Shown in pieces: positions 10,152 to 21,247 of a stretch of DNA of 64,000 nt. Made by a program: the position numbers and the translations under genes. The DNA is from Catenaria anguillulae PL171. Lineage: Eukaryota > Blastocladiomycota > Blastocladiomycetes > Blastocladiales > Catenariaceae. The stretch spans positions 310,001-374,000 of the forward strand of contig MCFL01000009.1 of NCBI GenBank assembly GCA_002102555.1, written 5' to 3'. Positions within the stretch are counted from its first letter, which is position 1. Every line of letters begins with the position of its first letter. The notes under the pieces were generated by a model. The model saw nothing but the letters and a program-made list of their open reading frames with translations. It ran no database searches and was not told the origin of the DNA.

Positions 10152-10854
10152 TTAATTCTTTCGACTAAACACGGTTGGGTAGCGGGCCATGCCTTCGACA
10201 GAACGATCCATGACCCACTCGCCCGTTTCGAGGTACTTGTCGGCAACGAATCGGACGGTTTCATTGTCAATCTTGTCGGTGGCAAGGTCTATGAGGGGAA
10301 CGTGTCAGTCAGCACATGTTTCCGTTTCGTACAGTCTTGAAAGTGGCGCGGACGGCGAATAGAGGGGTGGGCCGAATGGAGAGTGCTAGATTCGGTCGGC
10401 AACTGTGCTCATTGCGAATCTTTTGCTTGCCGAGGCCGTGCATCCAGTTGCGGTTGGGGGAAACGCGAATTGCAAACGCCACCGCCACTCGACTGGCCGA
10501 TCAGCAAGAGCAGCTGCGCGCGACGCTGAAAGCACAATGAGGTCCGGGAGGGGTGTGAAGCGGGTCATGGCGTGGATTAAAAGGCAAAATAATGACCCAG
10601 CATACTGAATCCGGAACTGCGGCGGATACCGGCGAATACGGTGGATACGAGGACGAGGTCGAAGGCGGTGCGAATCACTCTGTGGTGCATATGAAGGGGT
10701 GCGGAAGGCAATCGCGCAAGTCGTCAGTAACTTGCCATGACGGTGCGGGGCAGGTAGCTGGGCGGACGGGCGCGTGGGCGGACGAGCGCCGGCCCGTCTG
10801 CATTCTTCATGACATGGCGAGACATGGCGAGCAGCATGCAACTTACGCAGACAT
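10152..10854 (-). CDS. DUF1748 small mitochondrial-type protein
   Basis: Three exons rebuild a 72-aa protein: 10847-10854 (8 nt, ATG TCT GC), 10606-10679 and 10152-10288. Donors GTAAGT and GTATGC, acceptors CACAG and CATAG, and phases 2 and 1 all agree, for 219 nt including TAA. The N-terminal half holds one hydrophobic segment, FDLVLVSTVFAG, ending in IRRSSGF. The C-terminal half holds DKIDNETV, then VADKYLETGEWVMD and FSRKN. This is the DUF1748 pattern of tiny fungal proteins; the yeast member YJL127C-B (Mco6) is reported as mitochondrial. Molecular function is unknown. The match to the family from end to end, across two splice junctions, makes the model strong even though no long open frame exists here. 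Confidence 0.9.
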
Positions 10855-11870
10855 TATTGGGAATAAAGTTGATGGGATTCGGTGCGTGTGGTTCAGGGCA
10901 TATGCTTTTGAGGCTTTACAATGATCATCGAGGACCAGAGAGCGTGGGCAAGGGATCCTCTTTATACCATGGGCTCAGGTGGCATTTAGGTTTGCGGTGG
11001 TTGCGACGCACTTGCGGGCACTCTTGGTCGGGGACGCGTTTGCTTGCCTTCACGCTTGAAAAGTTGAGGCCCGCTTCCGCTTTGTTCCGACAGAGGGCCA
11101 GCTGCATTTGTTACTCTGCACGTGATCAACGGGACCCGAGGGTTTCCGATGCTTGGATCGGCGGCGCCAAGTTTCATCGCAAAACTGGCCCGAAATGAGG
11201 TGATCGTCTTGCCCGTTGTTGCTGCCTTTGCCGGCGTTGACATGAAATGATGAAGGCATCATCGCGAACAATTCGGCAGATACTCTGAAGAGAGAAGTGG
11301 TTCAATGGACATCAAGCACTCATGCAGGCGCACGGTGGGGGAAGCTTCGTCCGGATCTCGTCCATTATGTGCAAGTGAGACATCGCCGATCCTCAACAAA
11401 CATATCATATGTACACATTCAGATCTCCTCAAGACGAAGCGACACCGTCCTGAAAGCGCATGGCTCGGCGCCGGGCGAATGATGTTGCCGCTGACGCATA
11501 CTTAACGCATGTTTCTACATAAATTCTTCCCTCACTGCTTCAGCCGCGCTTGCGGTCAGTTTTTGGGGCGGAGTGCAGCCGCAACAGTGAATGTTTCAAG
11601 GGACGCTGTGACTCGATTTGCCGGCGTCCGGAAGAGTTTCGTAAGATGGTATTAGCTTTTAAAACAACTGCCCAAGTTTGCCCTTTTTTTTGCTTCCCGT
11701 GTATGTGCGATGAACCCGCAGTGGGCTACAACTTTGGCCAGCCAAAAAGGAGCGGTCTCAAACAGGACAGGACAAGGCACATTTACTATGCAAATAATCG
11801 ACCTGAAATACACATTCACCTCAATTTGGTTCCACACCATGAATCGAACCTGCCGCTACCGCGGCCATAA
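10855..11870. other. intergenic, no gene recognised
   Basis: This interval holds the promoter side of the DUF1748 gene and the 3' flank of the subtilase gene. Small frames on both strands (for example minus 10986-11243) show no family features. Confidence 0.4.
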
Positions 11871-13537
11871 TCACGCCATGCGAACCGGCTCGCCCAACTT
11901 GGCTGTCCCACTAGCGCCACCAATGAAGGCCAACCGATTGGGCGACCCACGCAACTCTCCCTTGACCGCGTCCTGCGTGGCCGTGGCAATCAACTGGCGC
12001 TCGGCGGCCACGTGGTTCATACCCTGGGACATGAACACGGCCATGACGCCGGCAACGTGCGGGCTGTGTACATACAGACGAGGTGAGATCACATTGTGGC
12101 ATGGACACGAGAGAGAATCACTTACCTTGACATGCTGGTGCCGCTGAGCTTGCGAGTGCCGCGCGAGTTTGCGGCGGCTGCTTCAATGTTGACGCCGCTG
12201 GCCATCACGTCAACGCAAGAGCCAAAGTTGGAGAAGGATGCAATTGTATCGGAGGTCGGGTCGACTATGTAGACATATCAGGGCAACGCGTCAGCAAACG
12301 CTCCAAACGGGTAATTTCTCAAGTGGAAGAAAGACGTACTGGCGGCAACCGTGATGACCTCAGGAATGAAAGCAGGCGAAACTTGGCAGGCGTCTTGGCT
12401 CTGAACGCAGGGATGGGCGTGTGTTGTGAGCAACCGAAGGCGCCATATTTCAAGAAGAAAACATCTATGCACAAACCTCGTTACCCGCAGCAACCACAAC
12501 GGCAACCCCCAAGTCGGTTAGGGCCTTGACTGCGCGTTCCGTCGACGTCTCACCATCCCCAGGTGCCCTAGGACCTCCCCTACATATGCAGGACAAGAGA
12601 GAGCGACGTCAGCACGGCCATTGACTACTCGATAACAAGAGTATCACGTACAGGCTCATGTTGACGACAGCCGGCCGCTTCCGCTCGGCCACTTGCTTGC
12701 TCACCTCCTCAAGCGCACGCAACACATTAACGGACGACCCGCGCCCGGATTGATCAAACACCTTGATGCACAAAATGTTGGCCTTCTTGGCAACGCCATA
12801 GGTTGCACCTGCGGCAGTAGACGCAACGTGCGTGCCGTGGCCGTTGAGGTCGTTTGCGCCTTCGCCCGTCAGGTCAACGAGGACGCTGGCGCGGTTGGAA
12901 AAGTCGGGGTGGTTGGCGTCGCATCCAGAGTCTGTGTTTGCGCAGTAGTGGGAATCGGGCGTCAGAATCGATCGATACGGCAAGGTTAAACGTACTTCTG
13001 ACGTACCAATGACGAAAACGTCGACACCTTGGCCAGCGACGTCGGGGAATGTAAACTTGCCATCGAGGCCTTGCCTGGCGTCCAACCGGTCTGATCGAAT
13101 TCAAAAAGCCTGGCGGTCAGCACCAAACACCACGGAAAACGAGGTCTGGAGTAACACGACACAAGTGAGAGAGCTGCCAACATACCCAATCCGCTCACGG
13201 CTCCTTCCTGCACGCCAAACAAGCGCCACTCCCTCTCGACCTCGACCCGCCTGACCCTGTCCTTCATGACCGTTTTGACTTCCTCCCTGCCCTTGACGCC
13301 CGGGTCGGGCAGGGTAACGGCCCGGAACGTGGTTCCGATACGCACACGTTGCAAACGGTCGGCGGCATTGGTCAGACCGTTGCGAATGTACACATCGAGC
13401 AGGTCGCGGATGACGAGGTCGTCAATGTCGTGTGCACCGTCGAGCTCGATGATGACTTGCGGGGAGGGCGCAGGGGCCGCGAGGGCAAGGGTCGGGAGGA
13501 GGAAAAGAAGCACGGAGAGGACGGCGGGCAGGCGCAT
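11871..13537 (-). CDS. secreted proteinase-K-type subtilisin-like serine protease
   Basis: Seven exons (13186-13537, 13007-13090, 12652-12931, 12477-12579, 12340-12400, 12126-12264, 11871-12063) give a 403-aa protein. All junctions are GT-AG with matching phases, and introns are 62-95 nt. Residues 1-20 form a signal peptide ([17 protein letters not shown], then ALA-A). An I9-type inhibitory propeptide region follows to about 115, then the S8 catalytic domain. The triad is Asp146 in VFVIDSG, His177 in NGHGTHVAS and Ser337 in SGTSMSSPHVAG; the oxyanion Asn is N272 in AAGNE. Family members are exported, remove their propeptide and digest protein broadly. No C-terminal extension is present. The Asp146 and Ser340 codons are split by introns, so no single open frame shows the triad. 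Confidence 0.95.
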
Positions 13538-14741
13538 GGTGGCGGGTGTGTGATTGACGGCTGTCTATGAGAACAATTGGTGCAATAGGATGATGACGGC
13601 ACTGACGGATGGCGTGAAAGGGTTGATCGCTCACAGGTGTAAATCCGCCCTCGCACCGCCCCGTGGGAGGGCGATGGTCGCCATTTGTAGGTTGCCCGTG
13701 AGTCCTCCGTTGACTTGGCCATGTCCATTTGATGGATTTCATTGAGTGGTTTTGGGGCGTTGTCATAAACCGAGACATGGGGCATTGGAATTGGACATTG
13801 TTGAGAGGTGCCGTCAGTATCCCGGTCAGCAGCTGCAGAGTTGCGATGCATGGCCCGGGCTGCCCGTGCAGGGACTGGGACAATGGCGTCCAACGGGCTT
13901 GTATGGTGAGAGGCGGAATGCGAACGATGCAAAACGCACACGTGTGTGTGGGCAGACGCAGCTCGAGTTAAAGTTGTCGGCGGCAATGGCGTGGTGTTCT
14001 GACTTGGTGACTGCTGTGCTGGTGCCGGTACACACGAGGTATGTATGTTCTGGATCATATCCATACATCAGCCACAATGTGAGACATTTCCATTGATCAA
14101 ATCACACATTGTGAGATTGTGAGACAAGAGGAGGGACACAGAGCAGCACATTGAACCTGGGATAACCTGCCGCAGCACGCTCGAGCGTACATCGGTACTG
14201 AATGTTATCGCCCATGCGCTCGCCTAGGTTGGACTCGTTGCTGCTCATGAGTAGATGCTTCATTTGACTATGTCATATACCTGGTTTGGCACATCGATGT
14301 AAACATTTGCTGAGGATCATGGGAGGCAGGCGTCGCACACAGATTAATCATGGGCGGCAGCTATAGCAAACATTTTTTTTATATTATACGGTACTGGTTA
14401 GCTCCTTGGTCCCGATGAGCCGATGAGCCAGGCCGTCAACGCCACCGTCAAAACGCGCTGCGATAATGAGTCGCGTTGCAGTTCCCAACCGCTTGCGTTT
14501 AAAGGCACCGTTGCAAATACAAACTGCCTTGCTAAGCCACCAGCACAAGAGGAAAAAGAAAGTTTCGCCGCCATGTGAGGACGACGAGAATTTGCTGATT
14601 TTGCTGATGTGCTCGTGGCGCCCGCTCGTACTGCACGCGCGGGAAAGACTTCATCAACGCCACGACTTGCCCGATTCGGCCAAGTAACTCGGACAACCAC
14701 AGACCCACCTTCCGCTTGCCTCTCACAACTGATGATGGTTG
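13538..14741. other. intergenic, no gene recognised
   Basis: This is the subtilase promoter side. Frames on both strands are short and lack family features. An AT-rich patch lies at about 14370-14395. Confidence 0.4.
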
Positions 14742-14993
14742 ATGACAGCTCCTTCTATCTCCGGCCCGTTCTCCCCCCTTGCGTGTGCTCCAGCTCCAAT
14801 GCCGAGCTCTCCTTCGACTCCCGCTCCACCTTCCATTCCGGCATCCTCATCAGCATCTTCCTCGTACTTGGCCAAGTTTGCCACCAACCTCTCCAGATTC
14901 CTCAGCGCCCAACCTCGGCGCTCTGCATCCGTCTCGCAGCATCCCGTGTGCGTACGTGCAACATTGTTCTTTCCTTTCATGACTGCCGTGTGA
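14742..14993 (+). CDS. possible Ser/Pro-rich exon, uncertain
   Basis: This frame is rich in Ser, Pro and Ala (MTAPSISGPFSPLACAPAP...) and ends with a basic segment, FLSAQPRRSASVSQHP, directly before a potential donor (GTGTGCGTACG at about 14948). A plausible next exon starts after CGGCCAG at about 15026. No family is recognised. It could be a small separate gene or an upstream exon of the large gene at 15254, or only composition. The coordinates cover the open frame, not a proven gene. Confidence 0.25.
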   Translation: MTAPSISGPFSPLACAPAPMPSSPSTPAPPSIPASSSASSSYLAKFATNLSRFLSAQPRRSASVSQHPVCVRATLFFPFMTAV

Positions 14994-15253
14994 CACTCTC
15001 TCGATCCAACCTGATCTCGGCCAGCGGAGCTGCATCGCTTCCGCTTCATCAAACACACCGTCCGTACAGACTTGGCTAACTTTCCGCTTTTTTTTTTTTT
15101 TTCTCTTTTGTTTTTCATGCATGCGTGCGTGCGTGCGAGACAAGCAGTGACCCATTCTTGTTGGCTCATGCTGCCACCACCGCAACGCTACACTACAAAT
15201 ACCGGCCCGCGCCCCCAAATTCTCTCCCACCTCCCACGCAAGGTCAATCCAAC

Positions 15254-18200
15254 ATGCCTCCCAAGCGGAACAACAACAACCGCCGCAACAGGAACGTAAA
15301 CAACTCCAACAACACCCCGGCCCGCAGCATGTCCGCGTCTTCTGCATCATCGTCGTCGCTTACCACGGCGGCGGCCAACGGCGCTACTGCCGGTACGTTG
15401 ACTCTTTCTTGACGTTCCTTGTCCGCATTCATTCATTCATTCATTCATCGCACGCCGTTCCTTGATCAACCAGCCATGATGAGCTCGTCGTCGTCGTCGT
15501 CGTCTTCCATGTCCATGTCTGCCTCGCAGTCCTCGTCCAGCTCGTCCAGTGTGTCCATGACGACTTCTTCTACTTCTTCGGCTTCGTCCGCTATGGTGAC
15601 CGGTGGCAAGATCACGACCGACCTCGAAACCACCGTGGTGGAATCCGCGGCCAATGGAACCTCTGGCATGGCCGTGACTGCCTTGGCCGTTGAAGAGCAC
15701 ATTGTCGAGTCGTCGTCCTCCGAGTCTACCGCGTCGGCATACCACCACGAGTCGTCGTCCGAAAACGCGTCGGCCATGTCGCAGCAAGTTTCGGCTGTCG
15801 AGGTGACGTCGCTCAAGTTGGAGGAAACGGTCACGCCCGCCGTCACCGAGGAGTTTGTGCTGGTGACGTCGCAAGAGCAGCAAGAGGTGCGTCATTGACT
15901 TTGTTCTTTTCACTGTCTCTCATTGCATGCTGATCAGTGGGTGATCAATCAATGCGGCAGCAATCGGGAGCCTCGTCCATTTCGCTCCAAGAGTCGTCCT
16001 CGTCCGTTGCCGTTGTTGAGGAGGTACCTATGAAATCGTAATCATCCATGAAACAAAATCACCACCCGATGCACATTCTGACAATTGCTGTTGCGCCACC
16101 AGTCATCGTCGTCGGCCGAGTCGGCCGCTTCGTCCATCGCTATGGTTACGTCGCAGGCCAACAACAACCAAGTTGACGAATGCGCGGTGACGAGCCAGGT
16201 TCAGCAGCAGATTGAAGAGTGCGCGGTGACATCTCAAGTCCAGCAAGAGGAATGCATTGTAACGTCGCAGGCGCAGCAAGAAGAGTGCTCGGTCACGTCG
16301 CAAGTGCAGCAAGAAGAGTGCTCGGTCACGTCGCAAGTGCAGCAAGAAGAGTACTCGGTCACGTCGCAGGTGCAGCAAGAGGAATGCTCCGTCACGTCAC
16401 AAATCCAACAAGAGGAATGCTCGGTTACCTCCCAAGTCCAGCAGGAGCAAGAAGAGTCGTGCGCCGTCACCTCCTCACAAGCCGAGGAGTCGTGCTCCAC
16501 GGCCGTCATTGCCAATGAAACGTCATCCTTGTCTTCAGGGTCCGTGGTGGCAGTCGAAAACGTCCAATCCTCGCTGCTTGTGAGCTCATCGATGAGCACC
16601 GAACAGCAGTCGCAATCGGTATGATTCATCTCATTCTCTTGCTTTTGAATGACTTTGTTGGCTCATCTGCGCAATTCTTACACGCATGCGCATAGTCGTC
16701 GTCGCATGAAGCGTCCATGGCTGCTTCCTCGTCCTTGTTGGTGGCCGCGACCAACGGCTCGGTTGCCACCTCCCAAGTCCAGGAGGTCCGTTCAGTTTTC
16801 TTCTGATTTCGCAAAGCACTGCTGACTCTCTAATACTTTTCCGGTGTCTAGTCCGGTGGTGCCTTGTCCGTCTCCTCGTCTCACTCCAACTCGCACCAGT
16901 CGGCCTCACACCAGTCCTCATCGTCGTCGTCGTCGTCGTTCTCCTCGTCGTCGCAAGCGGCCGTGGACATGTCTGCAAACCTTGGCCTGCTGCCAACCGA
17001 CTCGCAGCCGGTCACCACCTCGCAAGAAACCATTGTGCACGACAATGGCGAAGAGCACACGGTCATCACGCAGACGTTCAAGGTGGTGCGCGTGCTCGTC
17101 AAGCGTGCCGACGGATCCACGTATTTCAAGAACCAGATGGTTGCCGTGGACGAAAAGGGCAACGAGACGGTTGTGGATGGTAACGCCATGTTCGGTAATG
17201 GTAACGGCGAAGGCGCCTCGCTCGCGTCGCCTGTGGTCCCCGACTCGGCGCTCGGCAGTATGATCTTGGGCGAGAGCAGTTCGCCTACGCTTGGTATGGG
17301 CGGACGCATCGAGTCGTCGTCCATGACCACGGCCACGTCCACCTTGTCGACGTCGACTACCAAGACCGAGGCCGCCGTTGCCGCTGAGCTTGCTTCCGGA
17401 TACGTTGCCGAGACTGTCCAGCACTTTGAGGCCAAGATCGAGGCGCAATCGACGGGTGGCTCGTCGTCGGGCGTGCTTGTTGGTGTTGCCGGGTCGTCAT
17501 CGTCGGTGGCCAGTGACGATTTGACGGCAGCCATGGCGGCCGAAGTCGCCTCTCTTGGAGTCGCCACTCACGTCAACAAACAAGAGTCGGCGCTTGCGTC
17601 GCTGGGCCATCATGTCCACGGCTTGTCGGGCATGGCGCACGCACATGCCATTATGCACATGCAACAGTCGGGCGAGCAGGTCGACCTCGGTGGCAAGTTT
17701 GGCTCAAAGTTGGACGAGATCAACTCGACGATGACCACAGTCGTGACGAACACGCACCAGCAAGAGCATCATGAGCAGCAGACCCAGTTGCAGTCGCAGT
17801 CGCAGTCGTCGTCCATGTCGGCCACGGTAACCTCTGCCGAATCCACCGTCATGGCGCAATACCCGTCAGGCACCGAGGAGACACTCGCCACAGAGCAGTA
17901 CACGGCCGGAACCGACGAGACCTTGGCCACGATGCAGTACACGTCTGGCGAGTCGCAGCTGGGCGAGCAAGTCGTTGTTGTCGACACCAAGCCCACTGAT
18001 TGCGTCATGCCCGTCGAGGTCCAGCCGACGATTTGTGTCATGCCCGCCCCTAAGGTCGAGATGTTGGACACGACAATCACGTCCGAGACCCAGGCCACTA
18101 ACATGTATGCCTCGGGTATGTCGAGTTTGGGCGAGTCGGTCCAGGTGAACGAGACTCAAGCTACTTCCATGTACGCGACCGGCATGTCGAGCTTGGGCGA

Positions 18201-20697
18201 GACCGTCAACACCATGACAGCGTCGTCATCCATGTCGACGCTCGTCGACACCAAGATTGCCGGTACAATGGAACTCACGACCGAAAAGCTTTCCGTGGTG
18301 GCGCAGCAAGGCGAGACGGCGGTCACAGCCATGTACACGTCCGGGACTGAGGTTGAAGCAACATCCATGTCGACAACCTCGTCCTCGTCCATGACCAAGG
18401 CTGACATGGTTGTCTTGTCCGAGTCCAAGCTGACCGAGATGGCACAAATGGGCGAGACCCACGTCATGACAATGTATCCGACGGGCACAGAGACCGAGGC
18501 CCAGGCGCCGCTCGCCATGGTGTTGCCTGCACACTTCCCGATCAAGCAGCAGGAGACGGTCCACGTCGTGTTCAACGGTCAAGACTCGGCCATGCAGCAG
18601 CAGCTGCAGCAGCCAGCCGCCGACCAGCAGCAGGAGTGGTCCATGAACGGACCCGGGTTGTACCTGGTCGAAAACCCCGACGGAACCACGACCCAGTACG
18701 AGGGCCGGCCGCCTACCATGGAGGAACACCAGCAAGTGTACCAAAAGCAGCAACAGCAGCAGCACCAGACCTTGGAGCAGCATCAGTCGACCACCCAGCA
18801 ACACCAAGAAACCGTGCGCGGCGTCGAGTCCAACAAGGTGGTCCAAGTCGTGTACGACAACACGGCCTTGCAAATTTCCCGCTTTGCCTTCTTTGTGCAA
18901 ACCTCGATCCTTTCCATGCTTGCGCTCTTGTCTCGCGACGCTGTCGGTGCCTCGTGCGAGAACCACTCGTACACTGTGCTGTGGGGACTTGTTTCGTTCA
19001 ACGGCGTCGTGTGGGCCGCGCTCACCTGGTTCTTTGGGCAAGGGTCGTCGGCGACATCGATTGAAGTGTCCGGTTCCGTTTCGTCGACGCACATTGGCGG
19101 CGAATTCGATGCTTCCATTGGCCAGCAGCACCCGCAGCAGCAGCCCATGGACTGGGTCCAGCTTGGCCACGGGACCGTGCACACGTCGCTCCGCTTGTTC
19201 AAGACTGTCATGTCGCCACGAGCTGCACGGTACATCTTGTACACGGCCGCGCTGGTCCAAGTGCTTTCGCTCATGTACATTGCCCTCGTGTCGCCCACGT
19301 TTGTGCTTGCCTGGGCACTCATGATTGTGTCATCGGCCATGGTGCTGCACGCTGCGATTCGCTTGGGCATGCCTGCTGAGCGTGTGCCATTGTCGACGTC
19401 GTACGAGATTTATGGGCAAAAGTTTGAGAATGTGTCCGAGTTTGACTTGGATGGCTCCTTCAATGTCGCGTACGAGTCGATTGCCGGTACCACCACGGCT
19501 GTCGTCAACAACACCCGCGACTCTGTGATGCAAGTGTCGGGTCAAGTCAATGTGGCCGTCACGGGCACCGTGGGATCTGTGCGCGCTTGGATCATGGGCA
19601 CTTGGCTCGCTCTCAAGCTGCGTGTCCTCAACTTTATGCTTGCCGTGGCCGCGACCTGGACTGCAACCGTGCTTCAAGTCAAGCTTGTGGCGAGCTGGAT
19701 CAAGGTTTCGACCGTGACGCTGTGCGTGGCTGCCTGGCCGCTGGTGCTCATGGGTTTCCGTCTAGTGACGTACTGCGCCATGCTTGCGGGGCTCTACTAT
19801 GCCTTGGACTACGCCTACTCGCAGTTCCTCACGCCCGAACTTCGCGAGTCCATGATCATGCCCGTTACCAAGCTCGCCAACAAGGTGACCGAGTACAAGA
19901 CGATTCGCACCGAGACGACCGTGATTGAGCACGTGTCGACGACCCTGTCGGACTCTTTGCATTCCGCGTACGATGCCGTCAGTGTCAAGCTGGTCGGCTC
20001 CAGTTACATGTGGATCATCCTGGCCCTCAATGTGCTTCTTTGGCTGTTCCTCACGCCCATCTTTTCTGGATCGGCCTCTGCGTCTGTCACCACCAAGCCG
20101 TCCAAGCCTGTCCAGGTGCCAACCCCCGCGCCCATGCCTCAGCAGCCCGTTCGTCCGTCGCCTGCTGTCCAGGCCCAAGTTTCCGTGTCGGGTGGATTCA
20201 ACTTGCAAAAGTGGATTCCCAACTTGTCCATGCTCTTGATTCCCGTCATGCTCGTGTTTGGGTTTGCGTACCCGTCCGTGACTGGCTCGTGCAACATGTG
20301 GATGCAGTCTGCAATCAACTTGGCCATGGTCGTGGTCATGGCAAAGGTGTACACGTCGTCATCTTCATCATCATCGAGCTCGTCGTCCTCCATGTCGTCC
20401 GGTAGTGTGGGTGCGGTGATGGTTGGCGGCGGATCCGTAAACAGTGGCGCTTGCAACAACCAGCAGCAGCAACATGTGCAGCAGCACCAGCAATCGTCAT
20501 CCTCGCACTTTGCGTCCTCCTCTTCCTCGGCCACGTCCTCGCACATGATTACCAATGGCTCGTCCACGTCTGTCAACACTTGCGTCGCACCGACCATGAC
20601 GTACCGAGCAATGGCCAAGGACGAGCAACAGCAGCAGCATTTGCCGTACCCGACAGAGGATTCCATGCCCCAGCCGCAACCGATTTCGGCCGCCTAA
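15254..20697 (+). CDS. 1688-aa repeat-bearing multi-pass membrane protein, unknown
   Basis: Six exons (15254-15392, 15474-15886, 15961-16023, 16103-16618, 16696-16785, 16852-20697) join in frame, with phase 1 at the first junction and phase 0 after. Residues 1-45 are Asn/Arg-rich (PPKRNNNNRRNRN). Residues about 50-410 are Ser/Thr/Gln-rich and include about eight copies of an 11-residue TSQVQQEECSV repeat. Residues about 700-960 hold a second repeat type built on MYxSGMSSLGE and YTSGTxETLAT. Poly-Gln patches follow near 1010-1060. From about 1080 to 1575 there are roughly ten hydrophobic segments, for example FAFFVQTSILSMLALLS and MWIILALNVLLWLFL. A Ser/Gln-rich tail ends the chain. There is no N-terminal signal peptide, so the disordered N-terminus is probably cytosolic (inference). 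I do not recognise the family. Unequal crossing-over between repeats is likely. Confidence 0.8.
16185..16453 (+). repeat. 33-bp coding minisatellite (TSQVQQEECSV)
   Basis: About eight tandem units of 33 bp lie inside exon 4 of the large membrane-protein gene. Neighbouring central units differ by only one or two bases, while outer units are more diverged. This is the expected picture for expansion from the middle. One early unit carries two extra codons. Confidence 0.85.
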
Positions 20698-21247
20698 AGT
20701 AGAGGTCACAGTTTTGCCGTGATTGCTGTTTCCAAAGTGGGTGATTTCCCGATACCGGTCGTGTGCTTGCGTGGTTTCGTTTTGTGTGTGTGAGCAGTAC
20801 CCTCATTTTTCATTTCACAGATTTGTGCATGCGATTTGATTCATTCCCCTGGGTTGTTTTCATCTCATCCACCTTGCCATTATTGTTGGTTGACATTCCC
20901 ATTTTCACATTTCCCCTCTTGTTTGTCGTTCCCGCGCGCGGTCGGCTGTACTTGTTTGTTCCTCTTCAGATATGTTAAGTGCTATGGGCCTAGAGCCGCA
21001 TTTTTGCTGTTTCTTCCTTTGTGTGTTTTCATTTCCGTATTCACCTCCATACACACCTCGGTTCCTGATAAGTATACGATGAAGTGTCGACTGTCCCTCG
21101 TGCCATCCGTCCTTCGACAGCCTTCAAGCAAAGAAGCAAATGCATAGGAATGGTGAAATGGTTTGTTCACACTAATCGAGCATACTTCAAATGAGTGTAC
21201 CAACACAGCGATTCATGCATTTACCTTTCGCAGTGCAAACAAACACA
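20698..21247. other. intergenic / 3' flank
   Basis: This segment is T-rich and pyrimidine-rich on plus and fits a 3' UTR of the large gene followed by the promoter of the ankyrin gene. No separate gene is seen. Confidence 0.4.

Noticed and set aside
11815-11875. GAATCGAACC word resembling a tRNA T-arm on the minus strand
   Set aside because: The flanking bases do not form a T stem or acceptor, and the site overlaps the stop region of the subtilase gene.
16185-16453. Regular 33-bp repeats reminiscent of a CRISPR array
   Set aside because: There are no unique spacers; the units are contiguous, keep an open reading frame, and lie in a eukaryotic coding exon.
18226-19370. Long minus-strand frames (up to 344 codons) inside the large membrane-protein gene
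   Set aside because: His/Arg-rich composition is the complement of the Gln/Ser-rich plus-strand coding sequence. No independent support.
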